From the NCBI RefSeq assembly GCF_010731595.1, contig NZ_AP022582.1, forward strand, positions 2,046,001-2,110,000: a DNA stretch of 64,000 nucleotides, written 5' to 3'. This stretch comes from Mycobacterium seoulense (GTDB taxonomy: Bacteria > Actinomycetota > Actinomycetes > Mycobacteriales > Mycobacteriaceae). Positions 1-11,042 of this stretch are shown here, piece by piece. Under the pieces are notes generated by a model, which worked only from the letters and a program-made list of their open reading frames with translations, did no database searches and was not told the DNA's origin. Both the position numbers and the translations under genes were made by a program. Position 1 is the first letter of the stretch. Each line of letters begins with the position of its first letter.

Positions 1-481
1 GGCCGCCACGCTGCCGGCGCAATACGGGGGCGCCCGCGTGGTGCTGGCCCGCACCGGACTGGTGTTGGCCCCCGGGGGCGGCCTGTTGGGGCGGTTGCGG
101 CCGTTGTTTCGGACCGGGCTCGGGGCCCGGCTGGGCAGCGGCCGTCAATACATGTCCTGGATCACGCTCGAAGACGAGGTGCGAGCGCTGCTGTTCGCCA
201 TCTCCGACCCCGCGTTGTCCGGCCCGGTGAACATGACCGGGCCGGCCCCGGTCACCAACGCCGAATTCACCACCGCGTTCGGCCGGGCGATGAACCGGCC
301 GACCCCGTTGATGCTGCCGGGCTTTGCGGTGCGGGCCGTGCTCGGCGAGTTCGCCGACGAGGGCGTGCTCATCGGCCAGCGCGCCATCCCGTCGGCACTG
401 GAGCGAGCCGGTTTTCAGTTCCACCACAACACCATTGGCGAAGCGCTCGGCTACGCCACCGCCCGGCGCGAACACGACTAG
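1..481 (+). CDS. TIGR01777-family NAD(P)-dependent epimerase, 3' part
   Basis: The gene enters from the left edge; the reading frame is open from base 2, so the N-terminal Rossmann half is missing. The visible ~159 residues are the C-terminal half of a sugar-epimerase-like SDR: an RTGLVL strand, the SWITLEDEV segment, VNMTGP and a DUF1731-type tail with [10 protein letters not shown] and RAGFQF. These are typical of the YfcH/TIGR01777 family, whose substrate is unknown. It precedes lipB on the same strand by about 70 bp, as Rv2216 does in M. tuberculosis. The family call is firm and the enzymatic role is not known. Confidence 0.85.
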   Translation, partial: AATLPAQYGGARVVLARTGLVLAPGGGLLGRLRPLFRTGLGARLGSGRQYMSWITLEDEVRALLFAISDPALSGPVNMTGPAPVTNAEFTTAFGRAMNRPTPLMLPGFAVRAVLGEFADEGVLIGQRAIPSALERAGFQFHHNTIGEALGYATARREHD

Positions 482-551
482 CGGCGACCGCGAACGCGGC
501 CGAAGTGGGTCCGGCCCGCGGCGTGATCGCCCGGCGAGTACCGTCGCGAAC

Positions 552-1250
552 GTGATCGATTCCATCCGGTCCAGCCGGGCCGCGATCGACGTCCGCCAGC
601 TCGGAATCGTCGAATACCGCGCCGCCTGGCAGCTGCAGCGCGAGCTGGCCGACGCCAGGGTCGCCGGTGGCGGCGACACCCTCCTGCTGCTGGAGCACCC
701 TCCGGTCTACACCGCGGGACGGCGCACCGAGCCGCACGAACGGCCGGTGAACGGCACCCCCGTCGTCGACACCGACCGCGGCGGCAAGATCACCTGGCAC
801 GGCCCGGGCCAACTGGTCGGCTACCCGATCATCGGCCTGGGCGAACCGCTCGACGTGGTCAATTACGTGCGGCGCCTGGAGGAGGCGCTGATCAAAGTGT
901 GCGGCGACCTGGGCCTGGAAACGTGCCGGGTGCACGGCCGGTCCGGGGTGTGGGTGCCGGGCGGCGCCGGCCGGCCCGACCGCAAGGTAGCCGCCATCGG
1001 AGTCCGGGTCTCGCGCGCGACCACCCTGCACGGGTTCGCACTCAACTGTGACTGCGACCTCGCCGCCTTCACCACGATCGTGCCGTGCGGCATCACCGAT
1101 GCCGGCGTGACCTCGTTGTCGGCCGAGCTGCGGCGCCCGGTGCAGGTCGACGATGTCCGCGCGGCGGTCGCCGGCGCCGTCTGCGACGCCCTCGACGGCG
1201 CCCTGCCGGTCCGGGAACACCCCGGCACGCGCGTAGCATCAGCCATGTGA
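552..1250 (+). CDS. lipB: octanoyl-[ACP]:protein N-octanoyltransferase LipB
   Basis: LipB moves the octanoyl group from acyl carrier protein to lipoyl domains, the first step of lipoate synthesis. From the GTG at 552 the protein has 232 residues, close to the family length. It shows the LipB signature [17 protein letters not shown] (about 76-92), the catalytic lysine in [10 protein letters not shown] (K145) and the acyl-accepting cysteine in TTIVPCGI (C179). The open frame extends upstream to 324, but that part overlaps the preceding gene and lacks family homology. The stop overlaps the lipA start, so the two are translationally coupled. Confidence 0.95.
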   Translation: MIDSIRSSRAAIDVRQLGIVEYRAAWQLQRELADARVAGGGDTLLLLEHPPVYTAGRRTEPHERPVNGTPVVDTDRGGKITWHGPGQLVGYPIIGLGEPLDVVNYVRRLEEALIKVCGDLGLETCRVHGRSGVWVPGGAGRPDRKVAAIGVRVSRATTLHGFALNCDCDLAAFTTIVPCGITDAGVTSLSAELRRPVQVDDVRAAVAGAVCDALDGALPVREHPGTRVASAM

Positions 1251-2170
1251 CTGTCGCACCCGAAGGCCGCAAACTCTTGCGCCTCGAGGCGCGCAACGCG
1301 CAAACGCCGATCGAGCGCAAGCCGCCGTGGATCAGGGTCCGGGCCCGGATGGGGCCCGAATACACCCAGTTGAAGGGCTTGGTCCGCCGTGAGGGCCTGC
1401 ACACGGTCTGCGAAGAGGCCGGCTGCCCCAACATCTTCGAATGCTGGGAGGACCGGGAAGCCACCTTCCTGATCGGTGGCGACCAGTGCACCCGGCGCTG
1501 CGACTTCTGCCAGATCGACACCGGAAAGCCCGCCGCCCTGGACCGCGACGAGCCGAGACGCGTCGCCGACAGCGTGCGGACCATGGGACTGCGCTACGCC
1601 ACCATCACCGGGGTGGCCCGCGATGACCTGCCCGACGGCGGGGCCTGGTTGTACGCCGAGACCGTGCGCGCGATCAAGGAGCTCAACCCGTCGACCGGCG
1701 TCGAGCTGTTGATCCCGGACTTCAACGGCGAGCCGGCGCGGCTTGCCGAGGTGTTCGAGTCGCGCCCGGAGGTGTTGGCGCACAACGTCGAAACCGTGCC
1801 CCGCATCTTCAAACGGATTCGGCCCGCCTTCACCTATCAGCGCAGCCTGGACGTCATCACGGCGGCCCGCGACGCCGGCCTGGTCACCAAGAGCAACCTC
1901 ATCCTCGGGCTCGGCGAAACCCCCGACGAGGTGCGCACCGCCCTGGCCGACCTGCGGGGCGCCGGCTGCGACATCGTCACCATCACCCAATACCTGCGGC
2001 CGTCGGCGCGTCACCACCCGGTCGAACGCTGGGTGCGGCCCGAGGAGTTCGTCGAGTTCGCCCGGCACGCCGAGGGCCTCGGGTACGCCGGGGTGCTGGC
2101 CGGGCCGCTGGTGCGGTCGTCCTATCGGGCGGGCCGGCTCTACGAGCAAGCCGCGCGCACCCGCGCCTGA
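1247..2170 (+). CDS. lipA: lipoyl synthase LipA
   Basis: This radical-SAM enzyme inserts two sulfurs into octanoyl groups on dehydrogenase E2 and GcvH proteins. It has 307 residues from a GTG at 1247 that overlaps the lipB stop by four bases. Both iron-sulfur sites are visible: the auxiliary cluster motif [12 protein letters not shown] and the radical-SAM motif CTRRCDFC. The C-terminal RSSYRAG signature supplies the serine ligand of the auxiliary cluster. Target proteins of the pathway include the pyruvate dehydrogenase system whose E1 (aceE) lies later in this window. Confidence 0.97.
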   Translation: MTVAPEGRKLLRLEARNAQTPIERKPPWIRVRARMGPEYTQLKGLVRREGLHTVCEEAGCPNIFECWEDREATFLIGGDQCTRRCDFCQIDTGKPAALDRDEPRRVADSVRTMGLRYATITGVARDDLPDGGAWLYAETVRAIKELNPSTGVELLIPDFNGEPARLAEVFESRPEVLAHNVETVPRIFKRIRPAFTYQRSLDVITAARDAGLVTKSNLILGLGETPDEVRTALADLRGAGCDIVTITQYLRPSARHHPVERWVRPEEFVEFARHAEGLGYAGVLAGPLVRSSYRAGRLYEQAARTRA

Positions 2171-2227
2171 AGCCGCCGCGGCGCCGTGGGCGCGGTAGTC
2201 CGCAGCGCCGGTACGTATTCTTTGACT

Positions 2228-2980
2228 ATGGCTAAACCCCGCACCGCCGCTGAGAACAAGGCCGCCCGGGCGCAGGCGCAGGCCGCGCGCAAGGCCGCCG
2301 CGAAGGAGCGGCGCGCCCAGTTGTGGCAGGCGTTCAACCTGCAGCGCCAGGAGGACAAGCGCCTGTTGCCGTACATGATCGGCGCCTTCGTGCTGATCGT
2401 GGGCATTTCGGTGGCGGTCGGCGTCTGGGCTGGCGGGCTCACGATGATCACGCTGATCCCGTTCGGCGTGCTGCTGGGCGGACTGGTCACCTTCATCATC
2501 TTCGGCCGCCGCGCCCAGAAGAGCGTCTACAGCAAGGCCGAGGGCCAAACCGGCGCGGCCGCATGGGCTTTGGACAACCTGCGCGGCAAGTGGCGGGTGA
2601 CGCCCGGGGTGGCGGCGACCGGCCACCTCGACGCGGTGCACCGGGTCATCGGGCGCCCCGGCGTCATCCTGGTGGCGGAAGGGTCGTCGGCCCGGGTCCG
2701 GCCGCTGCTGGCCCAGGAGAAGAAGCGCACGGCCCGGCTGATCGGCGAGGTGCCGATCTACGACCTGGTCGTCGGCAACGGCGAAGACGAGGTTCCGCTG
2801 GCCAAGTTGGAGCGCCACCTCAACCGCCTACCGGCCAACATCACCGCCAAGCAGATGGACACGCTGGAGTCGCGGCTGGCCGCGCTGGGGACGCGGGCCG
2901 GATCCGCCGTCCTGCCCAAGGGGCCGCTGCCCAACGCCGGCAAGATGCGCGGGGTGCAGCGCACCGTGCGACGCAAGTAG
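2228..2980 (+). CDS. DUF4191 family membrane protein
   Basis: A 250-residue protein with a basic, alanine-rich N-terminus (about 1-35), two adjacent transmembrane helices (about 50-72 and 75-95) and a soluble basic C-terminal domain. It matches the actinobacterial DUF4191 family found directly after lipA (Rv2219 in M. tuberculosis). The ATG at 2228 begins the family-like MAKPRTA sequence; the in-frame extension upstream overlaps no homology. The spacing of 57 bp from lipA suggests cotranscription. Function is unknown; a membrane-associated accessory role is all that can be inferred. Confidence 0.85.
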   Translation: MAKPRTAAENKAARAQAQAARKAAAKERRAQLWQAFNLQRQEDKRLLPYMIGAFVLIVGISVAVGVWAGGLTMITLIPFGVLLGGLVTFIIFGRRAQKSVYSKAEGQTGAAAWALDNLRGKWRVTPGVAATGHLDAVHRVIGRPGVILVAEGSSARVRPLLAQEKKRTARLIGEVPIYDLVVGNGEDEVPLAKLERHLNRLPANITAKQMDTLESRLAALGTRAGSAVLPKGPLPNAGKMRGVQRTVRRK

Positions 2981-3003
2981 CTCGCGGGTCGCCGCCACAC
3001 CAC

Positions 3004-3426
3004 TCACCGCCGCACGACCGCCGTCGCGGTCAGCCGATCCTGCAGGCCGCGGCCGTCCCAGTCGGTGAACAATGCGGGGACGACGGTGCCGACGAGCACT
3101 CCCCGCACCACGGCGCGGATGATGCCGACCGACGGCCGCCCGTCGACCGTTACCACCTGCAGACCCAGCACCAGCTGCCCCGGCGTGAAGCTGAACAGCC
3201 GCACCGAGATCGCCCCGAGCACGAACCAGATGGCCAGCACCGCTGTCGCCAGCGTGTGTTCGGAGAAGACGCCGAAGCGCAGGCCCAGCGCCGCCAGGCC
3301 GTAGGAGATCAGCCAGTCGATCATGAGCGCGCCCAGCCGGCGTCCCATCGGGGCCAGGGATCCCGGCCCGCTCTCCGGCAGGCCCAGCCTCTCGCCGGGG
3401 AACGCGGACCGGGGTTCCGGCGTCAT
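3004..3426 (-). CDS. RDD family membrane protein
   Basis: A 140-residue protein carrying the RDD-family hallmark GRRLGALMIDWLISYG, where the usual Arg/Asp residues sit at the start of the first helix, followed by a second helix (ATAVLAIWFVLGAISVRLF) and a third near VRGVLVGTVVPALF, then the DRLT motif near the C-terminus. Corresponds to Rv2219A by position. It is convergent with the DUF4191 gene and divergent from glnA1. RDD proteins are small membrane proteins of mostly unknown function. Confidence 0.85.
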   Translation of the reverse strand: MTPEPRSAFPGERLGLPESGPGSLAPMGRRLGALMIDWLISYGLAALGLRFGVFSEHTLATAVLAIWFVLGAISVRLFSFTPGQLVLGLQVVTVDGRPSVGIIRAVVRGVLVGTVVPALFTDWDGRGLQDRLTATAVVRR

Positions 3427-3581
3427 CGGCCCAGACCGGCGTTCGGCTTCCCGGCCTGCACGGCTTGGAGCCGAAAGTCAACGCTGCGCTCGCGAGCCCG
3501 ACCAGATACGATCTTGCGATCCATGGCCCCACAATAGAACCCGCCGCCGACCCCACCTGTTTGGTGGATGACACCGGTCGC

Positions 3582-3597
3582 GTAACCTGCGCGCAAC
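3582..3597 (+). promoter_or_regulatory. candidate GlnR box upstream of glnA1
   Basis: GTAAC, six bases, GCAAC, which also fits the AC-N9-AC pattern I recall for mycobacterial GlnR sites. It lies about 75 bp before the glnA1 start. A similar element precedes glnA2. The match is short, so this is a candidate only. Confidence 0.35.
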
Positions 3598-3670
3598 ACG
3601 GGGTTGACTGGCGGGCAACATCTGCTCCATAGCGTCAGGCCGCGGATCTCACCAGTAAAGGAGCATTTCT

Positions 3671-5107
<1,437 letters not shown>

Positions 5108-5132
5108 GTCGAGAGGTATCCGCTAGACGACG

Positions 5133-5174
5133 CCACCCGCGCCGCGATCGCATTGCCGATTGCCGCGCGGGTGG
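5133..5174 (+). terminator. probable terminator after glnA1
   Basis: Perfect 9-bp inverted repeat CCACCCGCG / CGCGGGTGG with a 24-base loop, beginning 26 bp after the glnA1 stop and followed by TTTC. No long T tract, as is usual in mycobacteria. Confidence 0.5.
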
Positions 5175-5282
5175 TTTCGTCTGTGCGGAGCGACTACCTG
5201 CCGATGCACGCGCCGCGGCGACCGGGGCCAGGACCTGCCCCGGGGCCGAGACCCGTGCCGGCGCCGGGACCCGAGCCCGGAG

Positions 5283-5405
5283 TCAATCGCCCTGGGCCAG
5301 GGCCGGCGCTGGGACCGGAGCCGAGATCAACCCCGCGGCCAGCGCGGAGCCGGCAGCCAACCCAAGGCGCACAACAACGCCGCGACGACGCAACTCGTGA
5401 CTCAC
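5283..5405 (-). CDS. small secreted peptide candidate, tail possibly frame-broken
   Basis: GTG at 5405 is preceded by GGAGGG at ideal distance and opens a 40-residue frame that is almost entirely a signal peptide: a basic start (HELRRRG), hydrophobic core (LGLAAGSALAAGLISAP) and an ALAQ-type cleavage site, then an immediate stop. In the next frame the DNA continues as a proline/glycine repeat (GPGAGTGLGPGAGPGPG) down to 5194, typical of mycobacterial secreted proteins. So this may be a gene broken by a frameshift, or a sequencing error. No homologue is recognised. Confidence 0.4.
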   Translation of the reverse strand: MSHELRRRGVVVRLGLAAGSALAAGLISAPVPAPALAQGD

Positions 5406-5689
5406 GTAGCACCCTCCACTCTGCGATGTTTCGACGATCCGGTGGCGGCGGCGATTTTCCGAACTCGCCAGTGAGACATATAGCCCAGCCGTCCAGCCGC
5501 AGATGGGGGTTTCACGATTGCGCCACCCCGCGGTGGCCCGCCGGACACCAACACCGGTCCGCCGCAACAGAAGCGGTCGGCGCCGCCGCCCCGCGCGTTG
5601 GTCGGGGTCAGGGCCCGGTGCTCGTCGACGCCGAAAGTTAAGATTGAAACTCTTGCGGCGGCAGGGGATCCGGCGTTAACTTCTCGGCC

Positions 5690-5880
5690 ATGACTATCAG
5701 CACCGCACATGTAATGGTCGGGGGCGGCGGGGGCCGCGTTAGCGGAGGCGGTGCCGGTGGCGGCCGCTTTGGTGGCGGTGCCGGCGGGGGCCGCTTTGGT
5801 GGCGGGGCGGCGGGGGCCGCGTCAGCGGAGGCGGTGCCGGTGGCGGCCGCCTCGGTGGCGGCGCCGGCGGCGGCCGCTAA
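5690..5880 (+). pseudogene. glycine-rich repeat ORF, frame-broken
   Basis: From ATG 5690 the frame reads a Gly-rich protein (GGGRFGGGAGGGRFGGG) for about 35 residues, then turns alanine-rich. The same Gly/Arg pattern resumes in another frame (GRVSGGGAGGGRLGGG) and ends at TAA 5878-5880, just before the neighbouring acetyltransferase. The cause is a direct repeat (5721-5794 and 5804-5877) with an offset of 83 bp, not a multiple of three. No good ribosome site is seen. It may be noncoding; confidence in a protein is low. Confidence 0.35.
5721..5877. repeat. imperfect 74-bp direct repeat, 83-bp period
   Basis: Copies at 5721-5794 and 5804-5877 begin with the same GGGGCGGCGGGGGCCGCG and differ at a few positions. 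Built from GGTGGCGG-type units. Confidence 0.75.
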
Positions 5881-5884
5881 CCGA

Positions 5885-6436
5885 TCACACGATCGGGCCG
5901 GGCGGCTCGTCGGGTTCGGCCGCGCCGAACAGGTCGAGCTGCATCCACGCGACGTCGTGCCAGCGGCCGTGTTTCCATTCGACGCGCCGATACAGCCCGA
6001 CGTCTCGAAACCCGAATGACCGGTGAAACTCGATGCTGGCCTCGTTCGGTTGGGTGATGCCGGCGAAAGCCCTGCGGTAGCCGCGCTCGGTGAGCCGGCG
6101 CAGCAGTCGCGTGTAGAGCCGGCGACCGGCGCCCGTCCGCTGCTGGTCCAAGTCGACATAGATTCCGGTCTCGGCCGACCACTGGAAGCTGGGCAAGCGC
6201 ACAAGCGCGTGGCCGTAGGCGAAGCCGACGACCCGGCCCGCGCGTTCGAGGACAAGCCATTCGTGGGCTTCGCGGGCGGCGGCGATGCGGGTGGCCATCT
6301 CCCCCACGCTCGGGACGTCGATTTCCCAGCTGATCGTCGTGTCCTCGACATACGGGCGATAGACCGCGAGGCATGCCGCGGCGTCCTGCGCGGACGCCGG
6401 ACGCACCTGGCCGAGGTTCGCGGGCATGCCCGGCAT
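5885..6436 (-). CDS. GNAT N-acetyltransferase, phosphinothricin-acetyltransferase-like
   Basis: 183 residues with the layout of the PAT/MnaT group of GNAT enzymes: VRPASAQDAAACLAVYRPYV at the N-terminus, the acetyl-CoA-binding segment DLDQQRTGAGRRLY (Q/R-x-x-G-x-G/A), and NEASIEFHRSFGFRDVG followed by the W-rich end. Such enzymes acetylate small amino compounds such as phosphinothricin or methionine sulfoximine analogues. That is notable next to glutamine synthetase genes, since those compounds are GS inhibitors, but the substrate here is inference. It lies 60 bp after the LLM oxidoreductase. Start may be Met1 or Met4. Confidence 0.85.
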   Translation of the reverse strand: MPGMPANLGQVRPASAQDAAACLAVYRPYVEDTTISWEIDVPSVGEMATRIAAAREAHEWLVLERAGRVVGFAYGHALVRLPSFQWSAETGIYVDLDQQRTGAGRRLYTRLLRRLTERGYRRAFAGITQPNEASIEFHRSFGFRDVGLYRRVEWKHGRWHDVAWMQLDLFGAAEPDEPPGPIV

Positions 6437-6496
6437 TCTTCCAGGCTTGCAAGCGGTTTCGTCGGCGAAGTGCTCGCGCGACGAAAAAGTTGACGA

Positions 6497-7357
6497 TCAG
6501 CCGTCGAGCGCCAGGTCCTTGCGGAAGCGCTGCATGCCGTCGATCTTGTCGTCCAGCGAGGCGTCCGGCCCGGCGTAGAACATCCACGGCATGGTGATGA
6601 TCCCGGTGATGCCGGCGTCGGCGGCGCGCTGATAGTCGGCGGTGGTGAAGGCGTCGGTTAGCGGCGTCAGGATGGTGAAATCGTCCATCGACAGCCCGTT
6701 TTCGGCGCGCAACTCCCGCAGCCGCCCCACGGCCCCGATCGCGCGTTCGGTATTGATCAGATCGCCGATCCAGCCGTCGTTGCGGGCGGCGCGGCGCAGC
6801 GCGATATCGCTGAGCCCGCCGACGTACACCGGTATCGGCGGCGGCGTGGGCTCCATTTCCAGTCGCGGCGCGCGGTAGAACGCACCCTCGAACTCCGTCC
6901 AGCCGGGCCGCCACAGCGCCCGCATCAACTCGATGATCTCGTCGGTGCGTTTCCCGCGGGCCTCGAACCGCTCGCCCATCAACGCGAATTCCTCCCGGCA
7001 CCAGCCGACGCCGATGCCGAGTTCCACCCGGCCCGACGCCAGAACCGCCGCGGTGCCAATGGCTTTGGCGGCCGAATACGGGTTGCGCATCGCGGGGATG
7101 TAGACGGTGTTGACGAACCGCAGGCGCGTGGTGACCTGAGCCAGCGCACCGATGAGAACCCACGGATCGGGCCAGTCGGTGAACGGCTGCCAGCGGCGTT
7201 CCCCGTCCTTGGTGTACGGGTACGGGGTCTCGAGGGTCTCCAGGTTGACGACGTGGTCGGGTATGCCGATGCCGTCGTAGCCGAGTTCGTCAGCGGCCTT
7301 CGCGAGTTCGATGATCTCCGGGGTGTTCAGGAACGCACTGCTGATGTAGAACTTCAT
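6497..7357 (-). CDS. LLM-class F420-dependent oxidoreductase
   Basis: 286 residues of the luciferase-like monooxygenase fold, TIGR03619-like subgroup. Visible landmarks are the N-terminal [15 protein letters not shown] strand, GYDGIGIPDHV (about 34-44), the RLRFVNTVYIPAMRNP strand, and GRVELGIGVGWCREEF with the cofactor-binding loop. Mycobacteria use F420H2 with such enzymes for many redox reactions; the substrate is unknown. The ATG at 7357 overlaps the thioesterase stop by 4 bp (ATGA), so translation is coupled. The longer in-frame start at 7375 would overlap the upstream gene further. Confidence 0.85.
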   Translation of the reverse strand: MKFYISSAFLNTPEIIELAKAADELGYDGIGIPDHVVNLETLETPYPYTKDGERRWQPFTDWPDPWVLIGALAQVTTRLRFVNTVYIPAMRNPYSAAKAIGTAAVLASGRVELGIGVGWCREEFALMGERFEARGKRTDEIIELMRALWRPGWTEFEGAFYRAPRLEMEPTPPPIPVYVGGLSDIALRRAARNDGWIGDLINTERAIGAVGRLRELRAENGLSMDDFTILTPLTDAFTTADYQRAADAGITGIITMPWMFYAGPDASLDDKIDGMQRFRKDLALDG

Positions 7358-7998
7358 TCCGCGTCCCGCGCCCACGCGGGCTCGATGAAGACGCCCTCAG
7401 CCTCGACGGTGACACCGGCGGCATCCGAAATGGTGCCGCGCGCAAACACTTTGCGGCCTTCCCTGCCGTCGACCCACGCCTCACAGCGGAGCGGGCCCAG
7501 TGGGGTGCCCCGCAGGTACTTCACGGTGATGGTTCCGGTGAACCGCGCCTTGGACAGCCCCTCACTGGCCGCCTCGCCGAGCATGTGGTCGAGCACCAGG
7601 GCGCTGACGCCGCCGTGCACCAGCTTCGGCGGACCCTCGTACGCCGACCCGAGGACGAACTCGCTCCAGCAGCGGCCGCCGCCGTCGTGGTGGACGACGA
7701 TCGGCGGCGCGATCGGGTTGCACACCCCGATCGCGGCGTTGCCCAGCGGTAACGGGCGGCCGTCGACGCGGTAGCTCACCCCCACCGGGCGCGTCCGTTG
7801 CCGCAACGACGCGGTGACCGCCTCGATCGCCGACCGCGCCTGCGCGACGGCGTCGTCGTCGACCTCGGTCCGGATGGTGGCGTCGACCAGTTCGCGCACG
7901 GCGTCGGCCAACGGGGCGTAGAGCGCTGTGACTCGATCAGCCTCCGCCGCGTCGAGCACCTCGAATATGGCGTCCAACGCGCCGGCCTCCTGACTCAA
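7354..7998 (-). CDS. PaaI/hotdog-fold thioesterase
   Basis: 214 residues. The C-terminal two-thirds is a hotdog domain: [23 protein letters not shown] is the helix with the HGG motif characteristic of PaaI-type acyl-CoA thioesterases, followed by [20 protein letters not shown]. The N-terminal ~80 residues are helical and not recognised. The likely start is TTG at 7998, which overlaps the glnE stop by 4 bp (TTGA); its own stop overlaps the LLM gene. Substrate is unknown. Confidence 0.8.
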   Translation of the reverse strand: MSQEAGALDAIFEVLDAAEADRVTALYAPLADAVRELVDATIRTEVDDDAVAQARSAIEAVTASLRQRTRPVGVSYRVDGRPLPLGNAAIGVCNPIAPPIVVHHDGGGRCWSEFVLGSAYEGPPKLVHGGVSALVLDHMLGEAASEGLSKARFTGTITVKYLRGTPLGPLRCEAWVDGREGRKVFARGTISDAAGVTVEAEGVFIEPAWARDAE

Positions 7999-10979
7999 CT
8001 CCCAAACACCTTCCGCACGACGGCTTTAGCCCGCCGCGTCACCCGTAGATAGTTGTCCAAGAACTCCCCGCCGTCGTCGGTCGGCCAGCCCGCCGCCACC
8101 GCGACCGCATTGAGCTGGCGCCCCGGCCCCGGCAGCTGATCGGTCGGCTTGCCCCGGACCAGCACCAGCGCGTTGCGGGCCCGGGTGGCGGTCAGCCACG
8201 CCTGCCGCAGCAGATCGACCTCCTCGGAGGGCACCAGGCCGGCCGCGGCGATCGCGTCCAGGCACGCCAGCGTCGAGGTGTTGTGCAGGGCGGGAATCTC
8301 GTGCGCGTGCCGCAGCTGCATCAGCTGCACGGTCCATTCGATGTCCGCCAGGCCCCCGCGGCCCAGCTTGGTGTGCGTGTTGGGGTCGGCGCCGCGCGGC
8401 AACCGTTCGGACTCGACGCGGGCCTTGATGCGGCGGATCTCGCGCACCATCTCGGCGGACACCCCGCCGGGCGGATACCGCGTCTTGTCGGCCGCCAGCA
8501 AGAACCGCTCGCCCAGCTCCGCGTCGCCGGCCACCGCGTGCGCGCGGAGCAGCGCCTGAATCTCCCACGGCTGCGCCCACTGCTCGTAGTAGGCGGCGTA
8601 GGCACCCAGCGTGCGCACCAGCGGGCCCTGGCGGCCCTCGGGCCGCAGGTTGGCGTCGACCTCCAGCGGCGGGTCGACGCTGGGCGTGCCCAGCAGCGCG
8701 CGGACCTGCTCGGCGACCATCGTCGACCACCGGATCGCCGCCGGCTCCTCGACACCATGGGCCGGCTCGCAGACGAACATCACGTCGGCGTCGGACCCGT
8801 AGCCCAGCTCGGCGCCGCCCAGCCTGCCCATGCCGATCACCGCGATGGCCGCCGGCGCCCTGCCGTCCTTGGGCAGGTTGGCCCGGATGATCGCCTCAAG
8901 CGCGGCCTGCAGCACGGCCACCCACACCGAGGTGAGGCCGCGACACACCTCGGTCACCTCCATGAAGCCCAGCAGGTCGGCCGAGCCGATGCGGGCCAGC
9001 TCGCGGCGGCGCAGCGTGCGGGCGGCGGCGATGGCCCGCACCGCGTCGGGATGGCGGGCCGCCGAGGCGATCAGCGCCCGGGAAACCGCGGCGGGGTCCG
9101 TCTCGAGCAGTTTGGGCCCGGCCGGGCCGTCGCCGTAGTCCTGAATCACCCGGGGCGCGCGCATCAACAGGTCCGGCACGTACGCGGAGGTGCCCAGCAC
9201 GTGCATGAGCCGCTTGGCCACCGCGGGTTTGTCGCGCAGCGTGGCCAGGTACCAGTTCTCGCCGGCCAGCGCCTCGCTGAGGCGGCGGTAGGCCAACAGC
9301 CCGCCGTCCGGATCGGGGGCGTAGGACATCCAGTTCAGCAGCCGGGGCAGCAACACCGACTGCACGCGACCACGCCGGCCGCTCTGGTTGACCAACGCCG
9401 ACATGTGATTCAACGCGGTCTGCGGGCCCTCGTAGCCGAGCGCGGCGAGCTGCCGTTCGGCGGCCTCCGACGTCATGCCGTGCCGAATCTCCAGGCCGGC
9501 CGGGCCGATCGACTCCAGCAGCGGCTGGTAGAAGAGCTTGGCGTGCAGCTGGGAGACCCGCAGGTTCTGGTGTCGCAGCTCCTCGCGGAGCACGCCGGCG
9601 GCGTCGTGCCGCCCGTCGGGCCGGATGTGCGCGGCGCGCGCCAGCCAGCGCACGGCCTCCTCGTCCTCGACCTCGGGCAACAGGTGGGTGCGCTTGAGCC
9701 GCTGCAGCTGTAGCCGGTGTTCGAGCAGTCGGAGGAACTCGTAGGAGGCGGTCAGGTTCGCGGCGTCCTCGCGCCCGATGTAGCCGCCCTGCCCCAACGC
9801 GTCCAGCGCGTCCACCGTGGACGCCACATGCAGCGACTCGTCGCCGCGGCCGTGCACCAGCTGCAGCAGCTGGACCGCGAACTCCACGTCGCGCAGCCCG
9901 CCGCTGCCGAGCTTGATCTCGCGGCCGCGCACGTCGGCCGGCACCAGCTGCTCGACCCGGCGGCGCATGGCCTGCACCTCGACGACGAAATCCTCACGCT
10001 CGCAGGCGACCCACACCATCGGCATCAACGCGGTCAGGTAACGCTCGGCGAGTCCCGGGTCACCCACGGCCGCGCGGGCTTTCAGCAGCGCCTGGAACTC
10101 CCAGGTCTTGGCCCAGCGCTGGTAGTAGGCGATGTGCGATTCGACGGTGCGGACCAGCTCACCGCTGCGGCCCTCCGGCCGCAGCCCGGCGTCGACCTGG
10201 AAGAAGGCCGACGAGGCCACCCGCATCATCTCGCTGGCGAGCCGGGTGGTGAGCGGGTCGGCGCGCTCGCCGACGAAGATGACGTCGACGTCGCTGACGT
10301 AGTTCAGTTCGCGGGCACCGCATTTGCCCATCGCGATGACCGCCAGCCGCGGCGGCGTCGCGTCGCCGCACACGCTCAGCTCGGCCACCCGCAGCGCGGC
10401 CGCCAGCGCGGCGTCCGCCAAGTCCGACAGCTGCGCGCCCACCACGGTGAACGGCAGCACCGGCTCGTCCTCCACCGTCGCCGCCAGATCCAGCGCGGCC
10501 AATACCAGCAGCTGGTCGCGGTACAGGGTTTGCAGCCGCGCCACCACGGCACCGGGATCGGCCGACGCCTCCTCGACACACGCGATGAACGCCGCGCGCA
10601 GCTCTTCGTGCGTGGGAAGTTTGGCCTTGCCCCGCAACAGTTTCCACGACTGGGGGTGGACGGCCAGGTGATCGCCGAGGGCCAGGGACGAGCCGAGCAC
10701 GGCGAACAGCCGCCCGCGCAACGGGCGTTCGGTGAGCAGCGCGGCGTTGAGCTCGTCCCAGTCGGTGTCGGGATTCTCCGCCAGCCGGATCAGCGTGCGC
10801 AGGGCGGCGTCGGGGTCGGGCGCGCGCGACAACGCCCACAGCAGGTCGACGTGCGCCTGGTCGTCGTGGTCATACCAACCCAGCTGCGCCAGGCGATCGC
10901 CCGCCGGCGGATCGACCAGGCCGAGCCGGCCCACGCTGGGCAGTCGGGGGCGCTGGGTCACGGGTTTGGTCACGACCAC
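7995..10979 (-). CDS. glnE: glutamine synthetase adenylyltransferase/adenylyl-removing enzyme GlnE
   Basis: Bifunctional regulator that adenylylates and deadenylylates GlnA1 on its tyrosine in response to nitrogen state. It has 994 residues, the size of the M. tuberculosis protein, from GTG 10979. Two nucleotidyltransferase domains are visible: the N-terminal adenylyl-removing half with [17 protein letters not shown] (about 225-240) and the C-terminal transferase half with [18 protein letters not shown] (about 720-740). Each is followed by an LRPEGR-type segment and a helical PII-uridylyltransferase-like domain. Its end is coupled to a thioesterase gene. Confidence 0.97.
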   Translation of the reverse strand: MVVTKPVTQRPRLPSVGRLGLVDPPAGDRLAQLGWYDHDDQAHVDLLWALSRAPDPDAALRTLIRLAENPDTDWDELNAALLTERPLRGRLFAVLGSSLALGDHLAVHPQSWKLLRGKAKLPTHEELRAAFIACVEEASADPGAVVARLQTLYRDQLLVLAALDLAATVEDEPVLPFTVVGAQLSDLADAALAAALRVAELSVCGDATPPRLAVIAMGKCGARELNYVSDVDVIFVGERADPLTTRLASEMMRVASSAFFQVDAGLRPEGRSGELVRTVESHIAYYQRWAKTWEFQALLKARAAVGDPGLAERYLTALMPMVWVACEREDFVVEVQAMRRRVEQLVPADVRGREIKLGSGGLRDVEFAVQLLQLVHGRGDESLHVASTVDALDALGQGGYIGREDAANLTASYEFLRLLEHRLQLQRLKRTHLLPEVEDEEAVRWLARAAHIRPDGRHDAAGVLREELRHQNLRVSQLHAKLFYQPLLESIGPAGLEIRHGMTSEAAERQLAALGYEGPQTALNHMSALVNQSGRRGRVQSVLLPRLLNWMSYAPDPDGGLLAYRRLSEALAGENWYLATLRDKPAVAKRLMHVLGTSAYVPDLLMRAPRVIQDYGDGPAGPKLLETDPAAVSRALIASAARHPDAVRAIAAARTLRRRELARIGSADLLGFMEVTEVCRGLTSVWVAVLQAALEAIIRANLPKDGRAPAAIAVIGMGRLGGAELGYGSDADVMFVCEPAHGVEEPAAIRWSTMVAEQVRALLGTPSVDPPLEVDANLRPEGRQGPLVRTLGAYAAYYEQWAQPWEIQALLRAHAVAGDAELGERFLLAADKTRYPPGGVSAEMVREIRRIKARVESERLPRGADPNTHTKLGRGGLADIEWTVQLMQLRHAHEIPALHNTSTLACLDAIAAAGLVPSEEVDLLRQAWLTATRARNALVLVRGKPTDQLPGPGRQLNAVAVAAGWPTDDGGEFLDNYLRVTRRAKAVVRKVFGS

Positions 10980-11042
10980 GACGGTATCGCAACCCGCCCG
11001 CGGTGCAGGGGTAAGCCGGGCGCCCCGTTGACGCCGACGGGG

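Noticed and set aside
863..2818. 651-residue minus-strand open frame across lipB-lipA
   Set aside because: It is antisense to well-recognised genes and its sequence is the Arg/Gly/Ala/Asp-rich type produced by GC-rich reverse frames.
3604..3635. TTGACT ... TAGCGT as a glnA1 sigma-A promoter
   Set aside because: The spacer is 20 bp, too long to call with confidence.
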